NCBI GenBank assembly: GCA_025350465.1 | Contig: JANXXU010000027.1 | Location: 84,795 to 148,794, forward strand | Length of the DNA stretch: 64,000 nt | Source of the DNA: Alphaproteobacteria bacterium | Lineage (GTDB): Bacteria > Pseudomonadota > Alphaproteobacteria > Micropepsales > Micropepsaceae | Direction of reading: 5' to 3' | Shown: one piece after another, positions 48,848 through 59,801 of the stretch | Layout of the letters: every line of letters starts with the position of its first letter | Numbering within the stretch: the first letter of the stretch is position 1 | Notes under the pieces: generated by a model | What the model was told of the DNA's origin: nothing | The model's input: only the letters and a program-made list of their open reading frames with translations | Databases searched by the model: none | Made by a program: the position numbers and the translations under genes

Positions 48848-50806
48848 GTGCTCTACCAATTCATCGTCTTCTTCCCGCTTTTCGGTGCGCTGATCGCCGG
48901 GTTGCTCGGCCGCTTCATGGGCAAGCACGGCGCCGAGTATCTGGCGACGTTTTTCCTCTGCGTCTCGGCCGCCTTTTCGATCGTCGCCTTCTATGAAGTG
49001 GCGATGCTCCACCACGCGACAACGGTGCGGCTCTTTTCCTTTCTCGACTCGGGCGATTTGCAGGTCGATTGGTCCCTCAGGATCGACACGTTGACGGCGG
49101 TGATGCTCGTCGTCGTAACGGGCGTCTCGGCGCTCGTGCACGTTTATTCTATCGGCTATATGGAGCACGACGAGCACCGCCCGCGGTTTTTCTCCTACCT
49201 GTCGCTCTTCACCTTCGCCATGCTGGCGCTCGTCACGTCGGACAATTTCGTCCAAATGTTCTTCGGCTGGGAAGGCGTCGGCCTCGCCTCCTATTTGCTG
49301 ATCGGCTTTTGGTATACGCGCCCGTCCGCCAATGCCGCCGCCATCAAAGCCTTTATCGTCAACCGCGTCGGCGATTTCGGCTTTGCGCTGGGCCTGATGG
49401 CGATCTTCTTCGTCTTCCGCTCGCTCGACTTCACGACCGTGTTCGACGCCGCTGCGGGCAAGGCCGGCCAGACCTTCAATTTCGCCGGATACCAAATCGA
49501 CATCCTGACGACGATCTGCCTCCTTTTGTTCATGGGCGCGATGGGCAAGTCGGCGCAATTCCTGCTGCACACGTGGCTGCCCGACGCGATGGAAGGCCCA
49601 ACGCCGGTCTCCGCGCTGATCCATGCGGCGACCATGGTGACGGCGGGCGTGTTTCTTGTCTGTCGCTGCTCGCCCCTGTTCGAACAAGCGCCGATCGCAC
49701 TCGCCTTCGTCACGATCGTCGGCGCAACGACGGCATTTTTCGCCGCCTCCGTCGGCCTCTTTCAGAACGACATCAAACGGGTCATCGCCTATTCGACGTG
49801 CAGCCAGCTCGGCTACATGTTCGTCGCGGCCGGCGTTTCCGCTTATCAGGCGGCAATGTTTCACCTTTTCACGCACGCGTTCTTCAAGGCATTGCTCTTC
49901 CTTGGCGCCGGTTCCGTCATCCATGCGCTGAACGACGAACAGGACATGCGCAAGATGGGGGGCACCTACAAGATCATCCCCTGGACCTACATCCTGATGC
50001 TCGCCGGGACATTCTCGCTCACCGGCTTCCCGGTCTTCTTCTCGGGATTTTGGTCTAAGGACGCCATCATCGAAAGCGCGTTTGCAGCGCACTCGAGCGT
50101 CGGCACATATGGTTTCGTCCTCTTGACGGTCGCGGCCGCCATGACCTCATTCTATTCCTGGCGCCTTATTTTCATGACCTTCCACGGCAAATACCGCGGA
50201 CGCGATTTGCACGATCTCGACCATGTGCATGACGCGCCGCAAATCATGCTGGTGCCTCTGGTGATCCTGGCGCTCGGTGCCGTCATCGCCGGCTGGCCGT
50301 TGCTATCAAACGTTTTCGGCAATTTTATTACGGAGGACCAAAGCGAGTTCTGGCACGGCGCGATCGCGCAACTGCCCGCGCACAACGCGCTCGAGGCCCG
50401 CGAAATGGTGCCGGCCTGGGTCCAACTTGCGCCGACGGCGATGATGCTCGTTGGTTTTCTCATCGCCTGGTACTTCTACATGGAGCGTCCCGAGCTGCCG
50501 GCCCAGCTCGCCGCACGCCGCGGACCGCTTTATCTCTTCCTCTACAACAAATGGTATTTCGACGAACTCTACGACGCGATCTTCGTGCGGCCCGCCAAAT
50601 GGATCGGACGCCAGCTGTGGAAGATCGGCGACGGTAAGATCATCGACGGTTTCGGACCTGACGGGGTCGCCGCCGGCGTGCTCGATTGGACGCGCCAGAT
50701 CGTTCGCCTGCAGAGCGGCTACGTCTATCACTATGCCTTTGCGATGCTGGTCGGGGTCGTGGTCTTCGCGACGTATTTCGTTATGGCGGGAGGGATCGGC
50801 AAATGA
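48848..50806 (+). CDS. nuoL: NADH-quinone oxidoreductase subunit L
   Basis: 652 residues, antiporter-like subunit at the distal end of the membrane arm. Landmarks: [58 protein letters not shown] and [20 protein letters not shown]. The long lateral helix with its terminal anchor is present in the last ~120 residues. Starts at GTG 48848 with GCGAGG before it; stop overlaps nuoM. Confidence 0.95.
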   Translation: MLYQFIVFFPLFGALIAGLLGRFMGKHGAEYLATFFLCVSAAFSIVAFYEVAMLHHATTVRLFSFLDSGDLQVDWSLRIDTLTAVMLVVVTGVSALVHVYSIGYMEHDEHRPRFFSYLSLFTFAMLALVTSDNFVQMFFGWEGVGLASYLLIGFWYTRPSANAAAIKAFIVNRVGDFGFALGLMAIFFVFRSLDFTTVFDAAAGKAGQTFNFAGYQIDILTTICLLLFMGAMGKSAQFLLHTWLPDAMEGPTPVSALIHAATMVTAGVFLVCRCSPLFEQAPIALAFVTIVGATTAFFAASVGLFQNDIKRVIAYSTCSQLGYMFVAAGVSAYQAAMFHLFTHAFFKALLFLGAGSVIHALNDEQDMRKMGGTYKIIPWTYILMLAGTFSLTGFPVFFSGFWSKDAIIESAFAAHSSVGTYGFVLLTVAAAMTSFYSWRLIFMTFHGKYRGRDLHDLDHVHDAPQIMLVPLVILALGAVIAGWPLLSNVFGNFITEDQSEFWHGAIAQLPAHNALEAREMVPAWVQLAPTAMMLVGFLIAWYFYMERPELPAQLAARRGPLYLFLYNKWYFDELYDAIFVRPAKWIGRQLWKIGDGKIIDGFGPDGVAAGVLDWTRQIVRLQSGYVYHYAFAMLVGVVVFATYFVMAGGIGK

Positions 50807-52323
50807 TGCCCTTGCTCTCAGCCATCGTCTTCTTCCCGCTGATCGGCGTTCTGCTGATCATTCTGATGGCGCGCGAAGGCGAAGAGGGCGACCATCTGGC
50901 GCGCCAAATCTCGCTCTGGACGACGGTCGTCGTCTTCGGGTTTTCGCTTTACGCGTGGTATCTGTTCGATCCGACGAAGCACGGATTTCAGCTGACTGAA
51001 AACGCGGAATGGCTCGGCGGCACGATCCGTTATCGCATGGGCGTCGACGGCATCTCACTGCCCTTCGTCATCCTGACCGCCTTCCTGATGCCGCTCTGCA
51101 TCTTGGCGAGTTGGGAGTCGATCGAAAAGCGCGTCAAGGAATACATGATCGCGTTTCTGATACTGGAAACGCTGATGATCGGCGTCTTCACGGCGCTCGA
51201 CATCGTCGTCTTCTATCTCTTCTTCGAAGGCGGCCTGATCCCGATGTTTCTGATCATCGGCATCTGGGGCGGACCAAGGCGCGTTTATGCGTCGTTCAAA
51301 TTCTTCCTCTACACGCTGCTCGGGTCCGTTTTGATGCTTATCGCCATCATGGCGATGTATGTGACCGCCGGAACGACGGATATCCCGGCGCTGATGGCCT
51401 ATCATTTTCCGCGCGACATGCAGACGTGGCTGTTCCTCGCCTTCCTTGCCTCGTTCGCCGTCAAATTGCCGATGTGGCCGGTGCACACTTGGTTGCCCGA
51501 TGCGCATGTTGAAGCGCCGACCGCCGGTTCCGTCATCCTCGCCGGCATTCTTTTGAAGATGGGCGGGTACGGCTTCCTGCGCTTTTCGCTGCCGATGTTC
51601 CCGGACGCCTCGGTCATGTTCGCGCCGATGATGTTTACGCTCAGCGTTGTGGCGATTGTCTACACCTCGCTTGTCGCGCTGGCGCAAGAAGACATCAAGA
51701 AGCTCATCGCCTATTCGTCGGTCGCCCATATGGGCTTCGTGACCATGGGTCTCTTCGCGCTGAACCGTCAGGGCGTGGACGGCGCCGTGGTTCAAATGAT
51801 CAGCCACGGCTTCATCTCCGCCGCGCTCTTCCTGTGCGTCGGCGTGATTTACGACCGGATGCACACCCGCGAGATCAAGGCCTACGGCGGCATTGTCCAA
51901 CGCATGCCGATCTATGCGGCCGTCTTTATGGTCTTCACGCTCGGCAATGTCGGACTGCCCGGCACGACGGGTTTCATCGGGGAATTTCTCTCCTTGGTCG
52001 GCGTCTTTCAGGTCAACACTTGGGTCGCCATTTTCGCCACGACCGGTATCATCTTGAGCGCAGGTTATGCGCTCTGGCTTTATGGCCGCGTCATGTTCGG
52101 CGCGCTGGAAAAAGCGTCGCTGCAAAAGATACCTGATATGGGATTGCGGGAAGTCATCGTCATGGCACCCTTGGTGGCCGCCACTCTCTATTTCGGCGTC
52201 TATCCAAAGCCGATCTTCAACCTGACCGGCACGGCGGTCGAGCAAACATTGGCTGGGATCAAGAGCAAGCTTGCCGATACGGCATCCGCCGAAACGCCGA
52301 CGCACACGGCGGCTGTCCCATGA
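50803..52323 (+). CDS. nuoM: NADH-quinone oxidoreductase subunit M
   Basis: 506 residues, fourteen-helix antiporter-like proton channel. Diagnostic segments: [57 protein letters not shown] and [13 protein letters not shown] at 50803 overlaps the nuoL stop (ATGA); a second ATG follows directly at 50806. Confidence 0.95.
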   Translation: MMPLLSAIVFFPLIGVLLIILMAREGEEGDHLARQISLWTTVVVFGFSLYAWYLFDPTKHGFQLTENAEWLGGTIRYRMGVDGISLPFVILTAFLMPLCILASWESIEKRVKEYMIAFLILETLMIGVFTALDIVVFYLFFEGGLIPMFLIIGIWGGPRRVYASFKFFLYTLLGSVLMLIAIMAMYVTAGTTDIPALMAYHFPRDMQTWLFLAFLASFAVKLPMWPVHTWLPDAHVEAPTAGSVILAGILLKMGGYGFLRFSLPMFPDASVMFAPMMFTLSVVAIVYTSLVALAQEDIKKLIAYSSVAHMGFVTMGLFALNRQGVDGAVVQMISHGFISAALFLCVGVIYDRMHTREIKAYGGIVQRMPIYAAVFMVFTLGNVGLPGTTGFIGEFLSLVGVFQVNTWVAIFATTGIILSAGYALWLYGRVMFGALEKASLQKIPDMGLREVIVMAPLVAATLYFGVYPKPIFNLTGTAVEQTLAGIKSKLADTASAETPTHTAAVP

Positions 52324-53768
52324 CCGACGTGCAGTTGTACATAGATGCGACATCGTTCGCGCCGGAGCTGGCGTTGGCGATCGGCGCGATGATGCTCTTG
52401 CTGGTCGGCGTATTTTCCGGCGACCGTTTCTCTGAAACCATCACCTGGGCCTGCGTCGCTTTGATCGGCCTCACGGCGTTCTTCGTCGTCACCGGCGGGG
52501 CCGGGCGCGTACTCGCCTTCAACGGCGGAATGGTGGCCGATCCCTTCGGCCGCTTCATGAAATTGACCGTGCTCGCGGGCTCCGCACTGGCGTTACTGAT
52601 GTCGCTCGAGTTCCTGCGCGACGAAAAGCTCGCCCGCTTCGAGTATCCCTTGCTCGTCACGTTGGCGACGCTCGGCATGCTCATCATGGTCTCGGCCAAC
52701 GATCTGATCGTGCTCTATCTGGGGCTCGAGCTGCAGAGCCTGGCGCTCTATGTTCTGGCCGCCTTTGCGCGCGACACGGTGCGCTCCAGCGAGGCCGGCC
52801 TGAAGTACTTCGTCCTCGGCGCCCTTTCATCGGGCATGCTGCTCTATGGCGCGAGCCTGATTTACGGCTTTACGGGTTCGACCAATTTTGACTCGATTGC
52901 CAGCACGATCGGTGCGAGCGGCATGTCCGTCGGACTGATGATCGGCTTGGTATTCTTGCTGGCGGGTCTTGCCTTCAAGATCTCGGCCGTGCCGTTTCAC
53001 ATGTGGGCACCGGATGTTTACGAAGGTTCGCCGACGCCCGTCACTGCGTTTTTTGCCGGCGCGCCGAAGATCGCCGCGATAGCTCTGTTTTTGCGTGTTG
53101 TTTTCGGGCCCTTTGCCGGCGCGCAGCACCAATGGTTTCAGATCATAGCCCTGATCTCGGTCTCGTCGATGATCCTCGGTGCGGTCGCCGCCATCGGCCA
53201 GTCGAACATCAAACGATTGATGGCGTACTCCTCGATCGGCCATATGGGTTACGCGCTGATCGGGTTCGCTGCCGCTTCACCTGCAGGCGTGCAAGGGGTG
53301 TTGATCTATCTCGTGATCTATTTGGCGATGACCGCCGGCACGTTCGTCGTCATCATGATGATGCGCCGCAACGGGCAGCCGATCGAAGACATCGCTGAAC
53401 TCTCGGGCCTTTCCGAGCGCGATCCGACAAGTGCGTATCTGTTGGCGATCCTGATGTTCAGCCTCATCGGAATCCCGCCGCTCGCGGGATTTTGGGGCAA
53501 GTGGTTTATCTTCCTCGCCGCCATCGACGCAAAACTCTATTGGCTTGCGGTGATTGGTTTTGTGACGAGCGTTATCGGCGCATATTACTATCTTAACATC
53601 ATCAGGTTGATGTTCTTCGAAGCGCCGGCCCAAGAGTTCGAAAAGCCTTTGGGTACGGTCAATGCGATCTTGCTTGCGGGTTCGACGGCGTTCGTACTCT
53701 TCTTCGTCGTCCTGCCGGCGCCGCTCGTCGCTGCCGCGCAAGTGGCGGCGCAGAGCCTCTTTAAGTAG
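52320..53768 (+). CDS. nuoN: NADH-quinone oxidoreductase subunit N
   Basis: 482 residues, third antiporter-like subunit. [40 protein letters not shown] and [19 protein letters not shown] are typical, including the buried Glu and Lys residues of the channel. It is the last gene of the complete 14-gene complex I set; birA starts six bases after its stop. Confidence 0.95.
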   Translation: MTDVQLYIDATSFAPELALAIGAMMLLLVGVFSGDRFSETITWACVALIGLTAFFVVTGGAGRVLAFNGGMVADPFGRFMKLTVLAGSALALLMSLEFLRDEKLARFEYPLLVTLATLGMLIMVSANDLIVLYLGLELQSLALYVLAAFARDTVRSSEAGLKYFVLGALSSGMLLYGASLIYGFTGSTNFDSIASTIGASGMSVGLMIGLVFLLAGLAFKISAVPFHMWAPDVYEGSPTPVTAFFAGAPKIAAIALFLRVVFGPFAGAQHQWFQIIALISVSSMILGAVAAIGQSNIKRLMAYSSIGHMGYALIGFAAASPAGVQGVLIYLVIYLAMTAGTFVVIMMMRRNGQPIEDIAELSGLSERDPTSAYLLAILMFSLIGIPPLAGFWGKWFIFLAAIDAKLYWLAVIGFVTSVIGAYYYLNIIRLMFFEAPAQEFEKPLGTVNAILLAGSTAFVLFFVVLPAPLVAAAQVAAQSLFK

Positions 53769-53774
53769 CGCCAG

Positions 53775-54527
53775 GTGCAGCCGCTTCTGCCTGCGGGCTA
53801 CGAGCTGGCGAGCTTCGACGAACTCGATTCGACGAACGAAGAGGCGCGACGCCTGGCGCAGCGCGGCGAACGTGGACCCCTCTGGATTTGGGCGCTGAAA
53901 CAAAATGCAGGCCGCGGCAGGCGGGGCCGTACTTGGGAATCGCCCATCGGCAATTTGATGTGCACGTTGCTGCTCGCGCCCGGCGTGCCGCCGGCACAGG
54001 CGGCGCGGCTTTCCTTTGTGGCGGCGCTTTCGGTGAGAGATTTGGTGGCTGAATTTTCCGGAGCGACGGACGTTCGCGTGAAATGGCCCAATGATGTCCT
54101 GATCGACGGGCGCAAGGTTGCCGGTATCTTGCTTGAATCCTCGGGCGAGAGCGGCGCAGGACTCTTGCCGTGGCTGGCGGTCGGGATCGGAGTGAACCTC
54201 TTGCACGCGCCTGACGGCACCAGCTTTCCCGCCACGGCGATCGCGGGGCATGGCGACGCTCCGACGCCCGCTCAGGCCCTCGCGATGCTCGCCGCAAAGT
54301 GGGACCAACATTTTCGTGTTTGGCGCGCGAGCGGCTTTGCGCCCATTCGGGAAGCGTGGCTCAAGCGTGCGGCCGGCCTTGGGAGGCCGATCGACGTGCG
54401 TCTGCCGGGCGAAACAGTTAACGGCGTCTTCGAGGGGCTCGACGCCGACGGCGCGCTGTTGCTCGCTTTGCCTGACGGTTCACGCCGTGCAATCACAGCA
54501 GGCGAAGTATTCTTCGCCTCGTCCTGA
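53775..54527 (+). CDS. birA: Biotin--[acetyl-CoA-carboxylase] ligase
   Basis: 250 residues, catalytic and C-terminal domains only, without the N-terminal repressor HTH of E. coli Bir[21 protein letters not shown] is the biotinyl-adenylate loop, and [20 protein letters not shown] carries the catalytic Lys. It attaches biotin to carboxylases. GTG at 53775 is the start, six bases after nuoN, so it is probably expressed as an extension of the nuo transcript. Confidence 0.91.
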   Translation: MQPLLPAGYELASFDELDSTNEEARRLAQRGERGPLWIWALKQNAGRGRRGRTWESPIGNLMCTLLLAPGVPPAQAARLSFVAALSVRDLVAEFSGATDVRVKWPNDVLIDGRKVAGILLESSGESGAGLLPWLAVGIGVNLLHAPDGTSFPATAIAGHGDAPTPAQALAMLAAKWDQHFRVWRASGFAPIREAWLKRAAGLGRPIDVRLPGETVNGVFEGLDADGALLLALPDGSRRAITAGEVFFASS

Positions 54528-54538
54528 TAGGAATAGCG

Positions 54539-55330
54539 ATGCTTCTCGCCATCGATGCCGGCAATACCAACATTGTTTTCGCCGTTTATGACGGCGATCA
54601 GGTCAAGGCCCAGTTCCGCGCCTCGACCAAGGATACGCGCACGGCCGATGAATACTACGTCTGGCTGGCGCAGCTCATGCAACTCGAGGGCTTGGATCCC
54701 AAGGACGTCACCGCGGCGATCATCGCCTGCGTCGTCCCGCAAGCTTTGTTCAACCTTCGCCGCCTCTGTGCCAAATACTTCAAGCAGACGCCGCTCGTCG
54801 TCGGCGAGTCGGACGTCGATGTCGGCATTCTCATCAACACCGACAGGCCAAATGCGGTGGGCGCCGACCGTATCGTCAATGCGCTCGCCGCCCATCGCGA
54901 TTACGGCGGCGATCTCATCGTCATCGATTTCGGCACGGCGACGACGTTCGACATTGTCGGCGCGCGCGGCTCCTATGAAGGCGGCATCATCGCGCCGGGC
55001 GTGAACCTCTCGATGGAGGCTTTGCACCTGGCCGCCGCGCAATTGCCGCGCGTCGCTATCGAGCGCCCGCAGGCCGTCATCGGCAAGGACACGGTGCCCG
55101 CAATGCAGTCGGGCGTTTATTGGGGTTATGTCGGCTTGATCGAGGGCTTGGTGACGCGGATCAAAGCGGAGTACGGCAAGCCCATGAAGGTGATCGCAAC
55201 CGGCGGCCTCGCTAATCTTTTCCGCCAGAACACGCTGATGATCGAGGCGCTCGACGGCGATCTGACGATCCGGGGCTTGCGCTACATCTACGAGCTGAAT
55301 ATGGCGCAGCGCCGCAAAGCCGCGCAGTAG
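54539..55330 (+). CDS. coaX: Type III pantothenate kinase
   Basis: 263 residues of the ASKHA fold; first step of CoA synthesis. Phosphate-1 loop [32 protein letters not shown], and phosphate-2 segment [20 protein letters not shown]. It is the only pantothenate kinase visible in the window. Gene order birA-coaX-rnj is conserved in alphaproteobacteria. Confidence 0.94.
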   Translation: MLLAIDAGNTNIVFAVYDGDQVKAQFRASTKDTRTADEYYVWLAQLMQLEGLDPKDVTAAIIACVVPQALFNLRRLCAKYFKQTPLVVGESDVDVGILINTDRPNAVGADRIVNALAAHRDYGGDLIVIDFGTATTFDIVGARGSYEGGIIAPGVNLSMEALHLAAAQLPRVAIERPQAVIGKDTVPAMQSGVYWGYVGLIEGLVTRIKAEYGKPMKVIATGGLANLFRQNTLMIEALDGDLTIRGLRYIYELNMAQRRKAAQ

Positions 55331-55339
55331 CGGCAGAAC

Positions 55340-57001
55340 ATGAACCAGCCCAAGGATGGAGAGGAGTTGATCTTCGTGCCGCTTGGCGGCGCGGGTGAGA
55401 TAGGGATGAATCTGAATCTCTACGGTTATGGGACGGAGGCGCACCGTCAATGGATCATGGTCGATCTGGGCGTAATGTTCGGCGACGACGATACGCCCGG
55501 CATCGACATCATCATGCCCGATCCCGGCTTCATCGAAGAACGCCGTCATCAACTCCTCGCTATCGTCCTGACCCACGCTCACGAGGATCACATCGGCGCG
55601 GTGGCTCATCTTTGGCCGCGCCTACGTGTTCCGGTTTACGCGACGCCATTCACAGCGGCGCTCGTGCGGGGCAAGCTGGAGGAGCAGGGCTTGCTCGACG
55701 AGGTGCCGCTGAAGATCGTACCGCTCGGCGGCGAGCTTCAGCTCGGACCGTTCAGTCTCGAATTCATCGACGTCACGCACTCGATCCCAGAGCCGAACTG
55801 CATCGCGATCCGAACCCCGCTCGGCGTGGTCCTGCACACCGGCGATTGGAAAATCGACCCTCAACCGCTCGTTGGGCGCAAGACCAACATCGATGCTCTG
55901 CGCAAGTTGGGCGAGGAGGGCGTCCTCGCGGCGATCTGCGACTCGACGAATGTCTTCGTCCCGGGCCGCTCCGGATCCGAGGGCGAAGTCGCCACGCGCC
56001 TCGAAGCCGTTATCGCTATGTGCAAGGGCAGGGTCGCCGTCACTGCCTTCGCGTCGAACGTCGCACGCCTTCAGTCGATCGTTCGAGCAGGTGCCAAACT
56101 CGGCCGCCACGTCGCCCTGGTCGGGCGGTCGATGCACAAGATCACCGCCGCCGCGATCGAAACGGGGTACCTAAAGGATCTGCCGGCATTCATAAATGAG
56201 GAAGCGGCGATGACCTTGCCGCCGGGCAAGGTGCTCTACGTCTGCACGGGCAGTCAGGGCGAGCCGCGCGCCGCACTCGCGCGCATCGCATCCGGTGAAC
56301 ATCCGACCGTCACGCTCGGACCGGGAGATACCGTGATTTTTTCCTCGCGCGTCATTCCGGGGAACGAGAAAACCATTCACGCACTGCACAACGACCTTTC
56401 GCAGCGTGGCGTCGAAGTCATCTCGGCCGAGGATCACGACGTGCATGTGTCGGGACATCCCGCGCGCGATGAACTTGCCGACATGTACGCGTGGCTGCGC
56501 CCGCGCGTCGCGGTGCCGGTGCACGGCGAGATCCGCCATTTGTCGGAGCACGTGCGCCTGGCAAAATCGTTGCAGGTGCCACAAGCTCTGTTGGCGCCGA
56601 ACGGCTCGATCGTTCGCCTTGCGCCCGGTCCGGCAACCATCGTCGACGAAGCGCCGCATGGTCGATTGCATCTGGACGGCATCATCCTCACCCAGGGTGA
56701 CGACAGCTCGACCAAGGAGCGCCGGGCGATTAGTCATGCCGGTCACATCGCCGTGACGGTGATCCTCGATGAGCGGGGACGGGCGCTCCTCGATCCCGTC
56801 GTTATTGCGGCCGGCGTCCCTCAGGAAGCGGTCGACAGTGCGCGCAGCGCCGCCGCCGAAGCCATCAGCCGCCTCGAGCGCCGCCGTCTGGACGATGACC
56901 GTCCGATCATCGAGGAGGTCCGCCGCGCAGTGCGGCGCGCCGTTCAGGACGCGTGGGGGAAGCGAGCGCTGGTTCATGTTGAAGTCGCCCGTGCGGGTTG
57001 A
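55340..57001 (+). CDS. rnj: Ribonuclease J
   Basis: 553 residues. Metallo-beta-lactamase plus beta-CASP fold; the zinc motif is LTHAHEDHIGAV near residues 75-86, with later ligands in DVTHSIPEPN and VHVSGHPARDELADMY. PVHGEIRHLSEH closes the core, then a helical C-terminal domain. It processes and degrades RNA from the 5' end and with endonuclease activity. It coexists with the RNase-E-type world of Proteobacteria in many alphaproteobacteria. Starts ten bases after coaX. Confidence 0.93.
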   Translation: MNQPKDGEELIFVPLGGAGEIGMNLNLYGYGTEAHRQWIMVDLGVMFGDDDTPGIDIIMPDPGFIEERRHQLLAIVLTHAHEDHIGAVAHLWPRLRVPVYATPFTAALVRGKLEEQGLLDEVPLKIVPLGGELQLGPFSLEFIDVTHSIPEPNCIAIRTPLGVVLHTGDWKIDPQPLVGRKTNIDALRKLGEEGVLAAICDSTNVFVPGRSGSEGEVATRLEAVIAMCKGRVAVTAFASNVARLQSIVRAGAKLGRHVALVGRSMHKITAAAIETGYLKDLPAFINEEAAMTLPPGKVLYVCTGSQGEPRAALARIASGEHPTVTLGPGDTVIFSSRVIPGNEKTIHALHNDLSQRGVEVISAEDHDVHVSGHPARDELADMYAWLRPRVAVPVHGEIRHLSEHVRLAKSLQVPQALLAPNGSIVRLAPGPATIVDEAPHGRLHLDGIILTQGDDSSTKERRAISHAGHIAVTVILDERGRALLDPVVIAAGVPQEAVDSARSAAAEAISRLERRRLDDDRPIIEEVRRAVRRAVQDAWGKRALVHVEVARAG

Positions 57002-57121
57002 GCAGCCACCACGAGCTTTGCGTCAATTTGTGCCGATACATGGCGCATCTCGACACTTGCCGATCGCGAGCCCGGCCTCTAACTGTTTTGCGCCGCCATT
57101 CACTTTAGCTCTGAGCACATC

Positions 57122-57532
57122 ATGTTAGGACGATTGAACCACGTGGCGATCGCCGTGCCCAATATCGCCGACGCCGCGAAAATCTACCGTGATACATTCG
57201 GCATGGGTGCCAAAGTGTCTCGACCCGTGGCGCAGCCGGATCATGGTGTGACGACCGTATTCGTCGAACTGCCCAATACGAAAATCGAACTCCTTGAGCC
57301 TCTAGGCCCCAACTCACCCCTCGCCAAGTTTCTGCAAAAGAATGCCACAGGAGGGATTCACCACGTTTGCTACGAAGTTGAGAACATCATTGCGGCGCGC
57401 GATCACATGCGCGCGCAGGGTGCGACGATCACCGGAACGGGCGAGCCGACCATCGGCGCTCACGGCAAGCCGGTGATCTTCATGCATCCCAAGGACTTCA
57501 ATGGGACGCTCATAGAGCTTGAGCAGGCTTGA
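57122..57532 (+). CDS. mce: Methylmalonyl-CoA epimerase
   Basis: 136 residues of the vicinal-oxygen-chelate fold. Metal ligands: His in LNHVAIAVPN, Glu in KIELLEPLG, His in GIHHVCYEVEN and Glu at LIELEQA; the catalytic Glu falls in the central region. It interconverts the two methylmalonyl-CoA epimers in propionyl-CoA use. The synteny rnj-mce-DUF1467 is typical of alphaproteobacteria. Confidence 0.92.
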   Translation: MLGRLNHVAIAVPNIADAAKIYRDTFGMGAKVSRPVAQPDHGVTTVFVELPNTKIELLEPLGPNSPLAKFLQKNATGGIHHVCYEVENIIAARDHMRAQGATITGTGEPTIGAHGKPVIFMHPKDFNGTLIELEQA

Positions 57533-57535
57533 TCG

Positions 57536-57808
57536 ATGGGAATTGCAGGCTCTCTGATGGTGCTGACGATTGCCTGGTGGCTCGCCTTTCAGGCGCTGCT
57601 ACCCTTCGGCGTGCGCTCTCATCTTGAGGAAGACAGTGTCATCCCCGGCACGGATCCAAGCGCACCGACGCGGCCGGGTCTCCGGCGCAAAGCCCTCTAC
57701 TCTGCCGTGATCGCAATAGCCGTTTGGGCGGTCCTCTTCCCGGTGATCGAATTTCACCTTCTGACCATTGACGACATTCCGTTCCCGACTGGGCTCAAAT
57801 GGCCATAA
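57536..57808 (+). CDS. DUF1467 family membrane protein
   Basis: 90 residues, two membrane helices (about 5-22 and 55-75) with a cytoplasmic loop of conserved look: LPFGVRSHLEEDSVIPGTDP. Function unknown; nearly always beside mce in alphaproteobacteria. Three bases separate the genes, so they are co-transcribed. Confidence 0.86.
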   Translation: MGIAGSLMVLTIAWWLAFQALLPFGVRSHLEEDSVIPGTDPSAPTRPGLRRKALYSAVIAIAVWAVLFPVIEFHLLTIDDIPFPTGLKWP

Positions 57809-58161
57809 GGGGCCAGCAATCCGTCGGCCAAAAGCAAAGAAGCGAGGCCGCGACCCGCGCACCTCGCCTCTGGCCCAGTTGAACCGCGCCAATCGGCTAC
57901 GATCCGGGTTCCTCCCCAACTTGGGCTGCCTCGTTTCAAGGCCGTCTCTGTGTATCCCCCTCCTTTGCGTTTGTCACTATTTTGGCTGTGAAACTTGATG
58001 AAAATGTCGCGCAATAGGCTAATTAGCAGCGGTCTGTTGCGTTGTGCTGCATTTTTCACAACGTTCGATTGCATCGCCGCGCTGTTGCCCGGGTTTTGCT
58101 TGACAAAAACCCGCCCGGTTCAAACCTTACCGTCGGGGTTGTGCGTTAGTTCGGGGGGAAA
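57809..58161. other. 353-bp gap before the secreted protein gene
   Basis: No gene seen. GCGAGG/CCTCGC (57850-57876 area) forms a GC-rich hairpin 40-60 bases after DUF1467 that may end that operon. A second hairpin, GGGTTTT/AAAACCC around 58091-58112, contains a TTGACA (58100-58105) that could be the -35 of the next gene, although no good -10 follows. Confidence 0.45.
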
Positions 58162-59766
58162 ATGCTTCGCCATTTGCTCATAGCGCTCGCGCTCGCCTGC
58201 GGATTGGTCGCGCCGGCCGCTGCAGGCTCGTCGACGTGGACGGTAACCAAATCCGAATGGACGGCGGAGGACGAGAAGGGCTACAGCGCCTTCATCCAAA
58301 AGATCGGCGACAGCAATTGCGAGACGCCCGACGATTGCATCAACTCGGACGCAAATCCCTATCGCGGCACGGACGGGCACGGCATTGATTTCAATACGGA
58401 CTGCGCTGACCTGATCTACATGCTTCGCGCCTACTACGCGTGGAAGAACAATCTTCCGTTCTCGTATGTCGACGGGGTCTCATCGCGCGGCGGCGGCGAT
58501 GTTCGGTTTTCGTCGAAAGGCAATCGCGTCGGCGGGCGCCGCAACGTGACGGGCGGTGAAAGCGGGCGCTCCGAGCTCAATAACATTCGCGATGCGATCA
58601 GCTCCGCCACCTTTCGCATCGGGCCCGACATCGACGACAAGCCGCTCACTGATCTCTATCCAGTGAAGATCCAGCAGGGATCGATCCGGCCGGGCACGGC
58701 GATCTATGACGTCAACGGCCATGTGGCGTTGGTGTACAAGGTCGGCGAAGACGGCCGTATTTTTTACATGGATGCCCATCCCGACTACACGCTGACGCGC
58801 AGCGTCTACGGTGCCCAGTTTGGCCGCGATGTCCCGGGTATGGGCGCCGGCTTCAAGAATTTCCGGCCGCTCAAGGTCGTGCATGGACTCATCGCGCTGG
58901 CCGACAATAGTCAGATTCCGGATTATTCGACGGAGCAATTCTACGGGACCAATCCCGATCCCGGCGGCGATTGGAAGAAGGGCAAGTTCCTCTACAACGG
59001 TATCGAGTCCGGCTTTTACGAATACGTTCGCGTCGCCATGGCGGGCGGCAATCTGACGTTCAACCCTGTCGTCGAGCTCAAGGCGACGATGAAGACGCTC
59101 TGCAACGATCTCTTCGACCGTCAGCGCTTCGTCGACATGGCGGTCGAGGCGAACGTCGATCGCAAAGGCCATCCCGAGCGCCTGCCGCCCAACATCTACG
59201 GCACCGACAATATGGAGTGGGAGATCTACTCCACGCCCTCGCGCGACGCCCGCCTGAAGACCGCGTTCAGGGCGTTGCGAGACGACATGGCACGTTTGAT
59301 ACAGATGTGGATCAACCGTGATGAGCGTGTGTCCTACGATGGCCTCGACCTCAAGGAGGACCTGCAGAAGGCTTATGAGTACGGGCGCTCGACGTGCACC
59401 GCCGTCTACCGCAATTCGGCAGGCCGGAATGTGACGCTCCACTTCGACGACGTGGTACAACGACTCTTCAAACTCTCGTTCGATCCCTACCACTGCATCG
59501 AACGGCGCTGGGGCGCGACCGGCGAGGGTGAACTCGCAAGCTGCGCCGACACAGCGAGCAAGACGCGTTGGTACGAGGCCGAGCAACGCCTGCGCAATCA
59601 AGTCGATCGCACATATGACGCGCGCATGGATTTCACCGTTGGCGAACTCGAGAAAGGCACGAGAGGATCGGGCGCCGACACGCCGCCCGACATTGACGTC
59701 AAGGCGGTGATCGACAATATGGGATACCGCATCCCCTATACGCCAATGCAACCGCCGGGCTATTGA
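58162..59766 (+). CDS. Secreted protein of unknown family with Cys/His hydrolase-like features
   Basis: 534 residues. A clear signal peptide (MLRHLLIALALACGLVAPAA, cleavage near 21) sends it to the periplasm or outside. Residues 76-86 read DFNTDCADLIY with Cys81, 184-191 read VNGHVALV with His187, and 202-208 read YMDAHPD with Asp204 and His206. The spacing and the GTAIYDVNGHVALVY strand-like context resemble NlpC/P60-type cysteine hydrolases. Cys53 and Cys59 might form a disulfide. The C-terminal ~300 residues are mixed helical, with further Cys (near 346, 413, 461, 477), and match nothing I recognise. ATG at 58162 follows GGGGGGAAA. Function is inference; activity is unproven. Confidence 0.75.
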   Translation: MLRHLLIALALACGLVAPAAAGSSTWTVTKSEWTAEDEKGYSAFIQKIGDSNCETPDDCINSDANPYRGTDGHGIDFNTDCADLIYMLRAYYAWKNNLPFSYVDGVSSRGGGDVRFSSKGNRVGGRRNVTGGESGRSELNNIRDAISSATFRIGPDIDDKPLTDLYPVKIQQGSIRPGTAIYDVNGHVALVYKVGEDGRIFYMDAHPDYTLTRSVYGAQFGRDVPGMGAGFKNFRPLKVVHGLIALADNSQIPDYSTEQFYGTNPDPGGDWKKGKFLYNGIESGFYEYVRVAMAGGNLTFNPVVELKATMKTLCNDLFDRQRFVDMAVEANVDRKGHPERLPPNIYGTDNMEWEIYSTPSRDARLKTAFRALRDDMARLIQMWINRDERVSYDGLDLKEDLQKAYEYGRSTCTAVYRNSAGRNVTLHFDDVVQRLFKLSFDPYHCIERRWGATGEGELASCADTASKTRWYEAEQRLRNQVDRTYDARMDFTVGELEKGTRGSGADTPPDIDVKAVIDNMGYRIPYTPMQPPGY

Positions 59767-59801
59767 CGAGGCATCCGCCTTACCTCTTACGAAAGCCCTC
59801 C

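Noticed and set aside
48686..50092. 468-codon open frame antisense to nuoL
   Set aside because: Highly charged Arg/Asp/Glu/His sequence, typical of the reverse complement of a membrane-protein gene.
51055..52353. 432-codon open frame antisense to nuoM
   Set aside because: Same artefact as opposite nuoL: charged, repetitive composition and no motifs.
54272..55609. Open frame opposite birA/coaX
   Set aside because: Antisense to two well-supported genes with clear catalytic motifs.
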